Source: Bradyrhizobium altum (GTDB lineage: Bacteria; Pseudomonadota; Alphaproteobacteria; Rhizobiales; Xanthobacteraceae). From it: DNA of 43,716 nt. The stretch lies in contig NZ_JACMYP010000039.1 in the NCBI RefSeq assembly GCF_020889705.1, positions 1-43,716 of the forward strand, in the 5' to 3' direction. Shown piece after piece: positions 42,196 to 43,716 of this stretch; the stretch's first letter is position 1, and every line of letters begins with the position of its first letter. Both the position numbers and the translations under genes were made by a program. The notes below the pieces were generated by a model, which saw only the letters and a program-made list of their open reading frames with translations, had not been told where the DNA came from and did no database searches.

Positions 42196-42324
42196 CCTCG
42201 CGCAACAGTATTGGTCGGCCCTTAATCGAGAGCGACGGGCGGGCTGTTCACAAACGTTCACTATTCTCGCGACTAGATGCGGTCGAAGACAGACTCAAGC
42301 TCGAAAAGGGGGGCGACAATGTTC

Positions 42325-42872
42325 CATGGTCGCGGCCTGGCCGTGGGGCTGTTCGAGCCGCTGCACGACCTGTTCGATCGTTCGCTGCAGATGATCCGGA
42401 CCATCCCGCACCTCGCGTTGGTGCCGTTGATGATCCTCTGGTTCGGCATCGGGGAGGAGCCGCGGCTCATTCTCGTCGCGATGGGTTCGCTCTTCCCTGT
42501 TTACATCAACACGGTCGGGGCATTCGCAACGTCGATCCCAAGCTGATCGAGCTTGGAAAATCCTACGGCCTTGGCCGCGCCGAGCTGGTCCGGTCCATCA
42601 TTCTGCCGGCGGCGCTCCAGCCGATCCTGGTCGACATGCGCTATGCACTCGGTGTTGCCTGGCTCACGCTCGTCGTCGGTGAAACGATCGCGTCGCGGGA
42701 TGGCGTTGGATACCTCGTGCAGAATGCCCGCGAGCTGCTGCGCATCGATATCATCGTGCTGGCCATTATTCTCTATGCCATCGCGGGCTGGCTATCGGAT
42801 TTGATCACGCGCCTGATCGAACGGCGGCTGCTGCGCTGGCATCCGAACTATGCTGACAGGGTGAAGGCATGA
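42325..42872 (+). pseudogene. ABC transporter permease, SsuC/TauC type, 5'-truncated and frameshifted
   Basis: The recognisable part begins near 42325 in the first third of a SsuC/TauC permease (DRSLQMIRTIPHLALVPLMI, then WFGIGEEPRLILVAMGS). One G is missing near 42518; the other frame gives GIRNVDPKLIELGKSYGLGR and continues with LGVAWLTLVVGETIASRDG to 42872. Compared with the usual 250-280 residues, the first 60 or so with the signal anchor are missing, and the end of the ligase gene region lies in front. It overlaps the ATPase start by four bases. Substrates in the family are sulfonates, taurine, nitrate or pyrimidine precursors. Confidence 0.85.
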
Positions 42873-43597
42873 GCGGAGCCAGCGTCAGTCTGCGCTCGGT
42901 CGGCAAATCGTTCGCCGGCCGCACGGTCCTTGACGGCGTCGATCTCGAAATCGCTGCTGGCGAGTTCGTCTCGATCATCGGACCCAGCGGAGCCGGCAAG
43001 TCGACGCTGCTGCGTCTCGTAGCAGGCCTGGATGCCCCAACGCGCGGCCGCATCGAGCTCCGCGCGACAGGCCACAAGGCAGACGTGCGCCTGATGTTTC
43101 AGGAGGATCGCCTGCTGCCGTGGCGGCCCGTGCTCGGTAATGTGTTGCTGGGCATCAAGGGCAGGAAGCAGGATGCCGGACGCATCCTCGAGGCGGTCGG
43201 ATTGCAGGGGCGCGAAAGTGAATTTCCGATCGGGCTGTCCGGCGGCCAGCGCCAGCGTGTGGCGCTGGCGAGGGCGCTGATCCACGACCGGATCTGTTGC
43301 TGCTCGACGAGCCGATCGGAGCGCTCGACGCCATCACCCGGGGCTGCGATGCAATTGCTGCTGGAACAGTTGCTCGTCGCGCGGCCCCGCACCGTCGTGC
43401 TGGTCACGCACGACGTCGAGGAGGCGTTGCTGCTCTCCGATCGCGTGCTCCTCGTCAAGGACGGCGGGATCGCGCGTGATCTGAGCTTCGACCAGCCGCG
43501 TCCGCGGCATCGCGGCGATCCGGCGCTGTCAGCTCTGAAGGAAGAATTGCTCGACGGTCTGCTGACGGCCGAGCGCGATTTGGCTGCCGTTGCATGA
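42869..43597 (+). CDS. ABC transporter ATP-binding protein, SsuB/TauB type, Walker B region out of frame
   Basis: The 242-residue frame is open from end to end, with Walker A (GPSGAGKS) at residues 38-45, the Q-loop FQEDRLLPWRPV and signature LSGGQRQRVALARAL. Residues about 141-158 read RICCCSTSRSERSTPSPG, where the other frame encodes LLLLDEPIGALDAITR. So one base is missing near 43290 and one is extra near 43342. As written, Walker B and the D-loop are destroyed and the protein could not hydrolyse ATP. The C-terminal VVLVTHDVEEALLLSD (H-loop) is back in frame. A pair of sequence errors is the simplest explanation. It belongs with the truncated permease and the binding protein gene. Confidence 0.85.
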   Translation: MSGASVSLRSVGKSFAGRTVLDGVDLEIAAGEFVSIIGPSGAGKSTLLRLVAGLDAPTRGRIELRATGHKADVRLMFQEDRLLPWRPVLGNVLLGIKGRKQDAGRILEAVGLQGRESEFPIGLSGGQRQRVALARALIHDRICCCSTSRSERSTPSPGAAMQLLLEQLLVARPRTVVLVTHDVEEALLLSDRVLLVKDGGIARDLSFDQPRPRHRGDPALSALKEELLDGLLTAERDLAAVA

Positions 43598-43617
43598 CAG
43601 GACGAAAGGATGACGAT

Positions 43618-43716
43618 ATGACTTTGAGGGGATCGACGCGCGGTGGCGCTAATATCTCGCGGCGCACGGTGCTGTCGATGGGGGCGGGACTTGCCGCGGC
43701 CGCGGCGGGTGCAGGT
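43618..43716 (+). CDS. Substrate-binding protein of SsuA/NrtA-type ABC system (partial, 5' end only)
   Basis: Only 33 codons lie inside the window. They encode a Tat-type signal peptide with ISRRTVLSMGAGLAAAA after a short basic start. AGGA stands seven bases before the ATG at 43618; an ATG at 43610 leads to an immediate stop. Position right after the SsuB-like ATPase gene makes an extracytoplasmic binding protein the likely product, which is an inference from gene order. Confidence 0.6.
   Translation, partial: MTLRGSTRGGANISRRTVLSMGAGLAAAAAGAG

Overview
The window looks like a chromosomal catabolic island from a high-GC alphaproteobacterium, most likely of the Bradyrhizobium/Rhodopseudomonas type. 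The basis is the gene families: many Liv-type ABC systems, group D flavin monooxygenase, CYP199-like P450s, LigJ/RraA-type ring-fission enzymes, and a porin fragment of a kind I associate with bradyrhizobia. No rRNA, tRNA, CRISPR array or replication origin was seen.

Left flank (1-5.9 kb): a TetR regulator, a LysR regulator ending at a truncated IS630-type element, an MFS transporter, and two gene fragments (an aldehyde dehydrogenase C-terminus and a frameshifted outer-membrane protein N-terminus).

Cluster 1 (5.9-28.5 kb) resembles homoprotocatechuate (4-hydroxyphenylacetate) degradation. It holds a two-component flavin monooxygenase (oxygenase 10316-11539, reductase 12317-12847), an HpaD-like extradiol dioxygenase, an HpaE-like semialdehyde dehydrogenase, three RidA-family proteins and two paralogous Crp/Fnr regulators. 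A long plus-strand operon follows: a Liv ABC importer with a fused LivM-LivG, an amidase, an alpha/beta hydrolase, a RidA protein, a frameshifted arylpyruvate/indolepyruvate ferredoxin oxidoreductase, a Tat-exported metallo-hydrolase, an SDR without its Tyr-Lys pair and an exported prephenate-dehydratase-like protein. A broken IS5-type element then cuts into an aromatic aminotransferase, of which only the C-terminal half remains. Together these suggest aromatic amino acid to arylpyruvate to arylacetyl-CoA to arylacetate to catechol to ring fission, but the later hpa steps (isomerase, decarboxylase, hydratase, aldolase) are absent. A shared dyad, TGTATC-N4-GATACA, lies 65-71 bases before three start codons in this cluster and is a good candidate Crp/Fnr operator.

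Cluster 2 (28.8-42.2 kb) looks richer in G+C. It has a LigB-type ring-cleavage dioxygenase, diverging from a LigJ-like hydratase, a RidA protein, two RraA/aldolase-like proteins and a TetR regulator; then two sister P450s, a second complete Liv importer and an acyl-CoA ligase (frameshifted). This fits a gallate/protocatechuate 4,5-cleavage type route ending in pyruvate and oxaloacetate. A second shared motif, around CCATATGG, sits before the divergent operons and is a candidate TetR operator.

Right edge (42.3-43.7 kb): a sulfonate/nitrate/taurine-type ABC system, with a truncated and frameshifted permease, an ATPase whose Walker B region is out of frame, and the start of a Tat-exported binding protein. 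Single-base frameshifts concentrate between 41.8 and 43.4 kb, so either decay or base-calling error is possible there.
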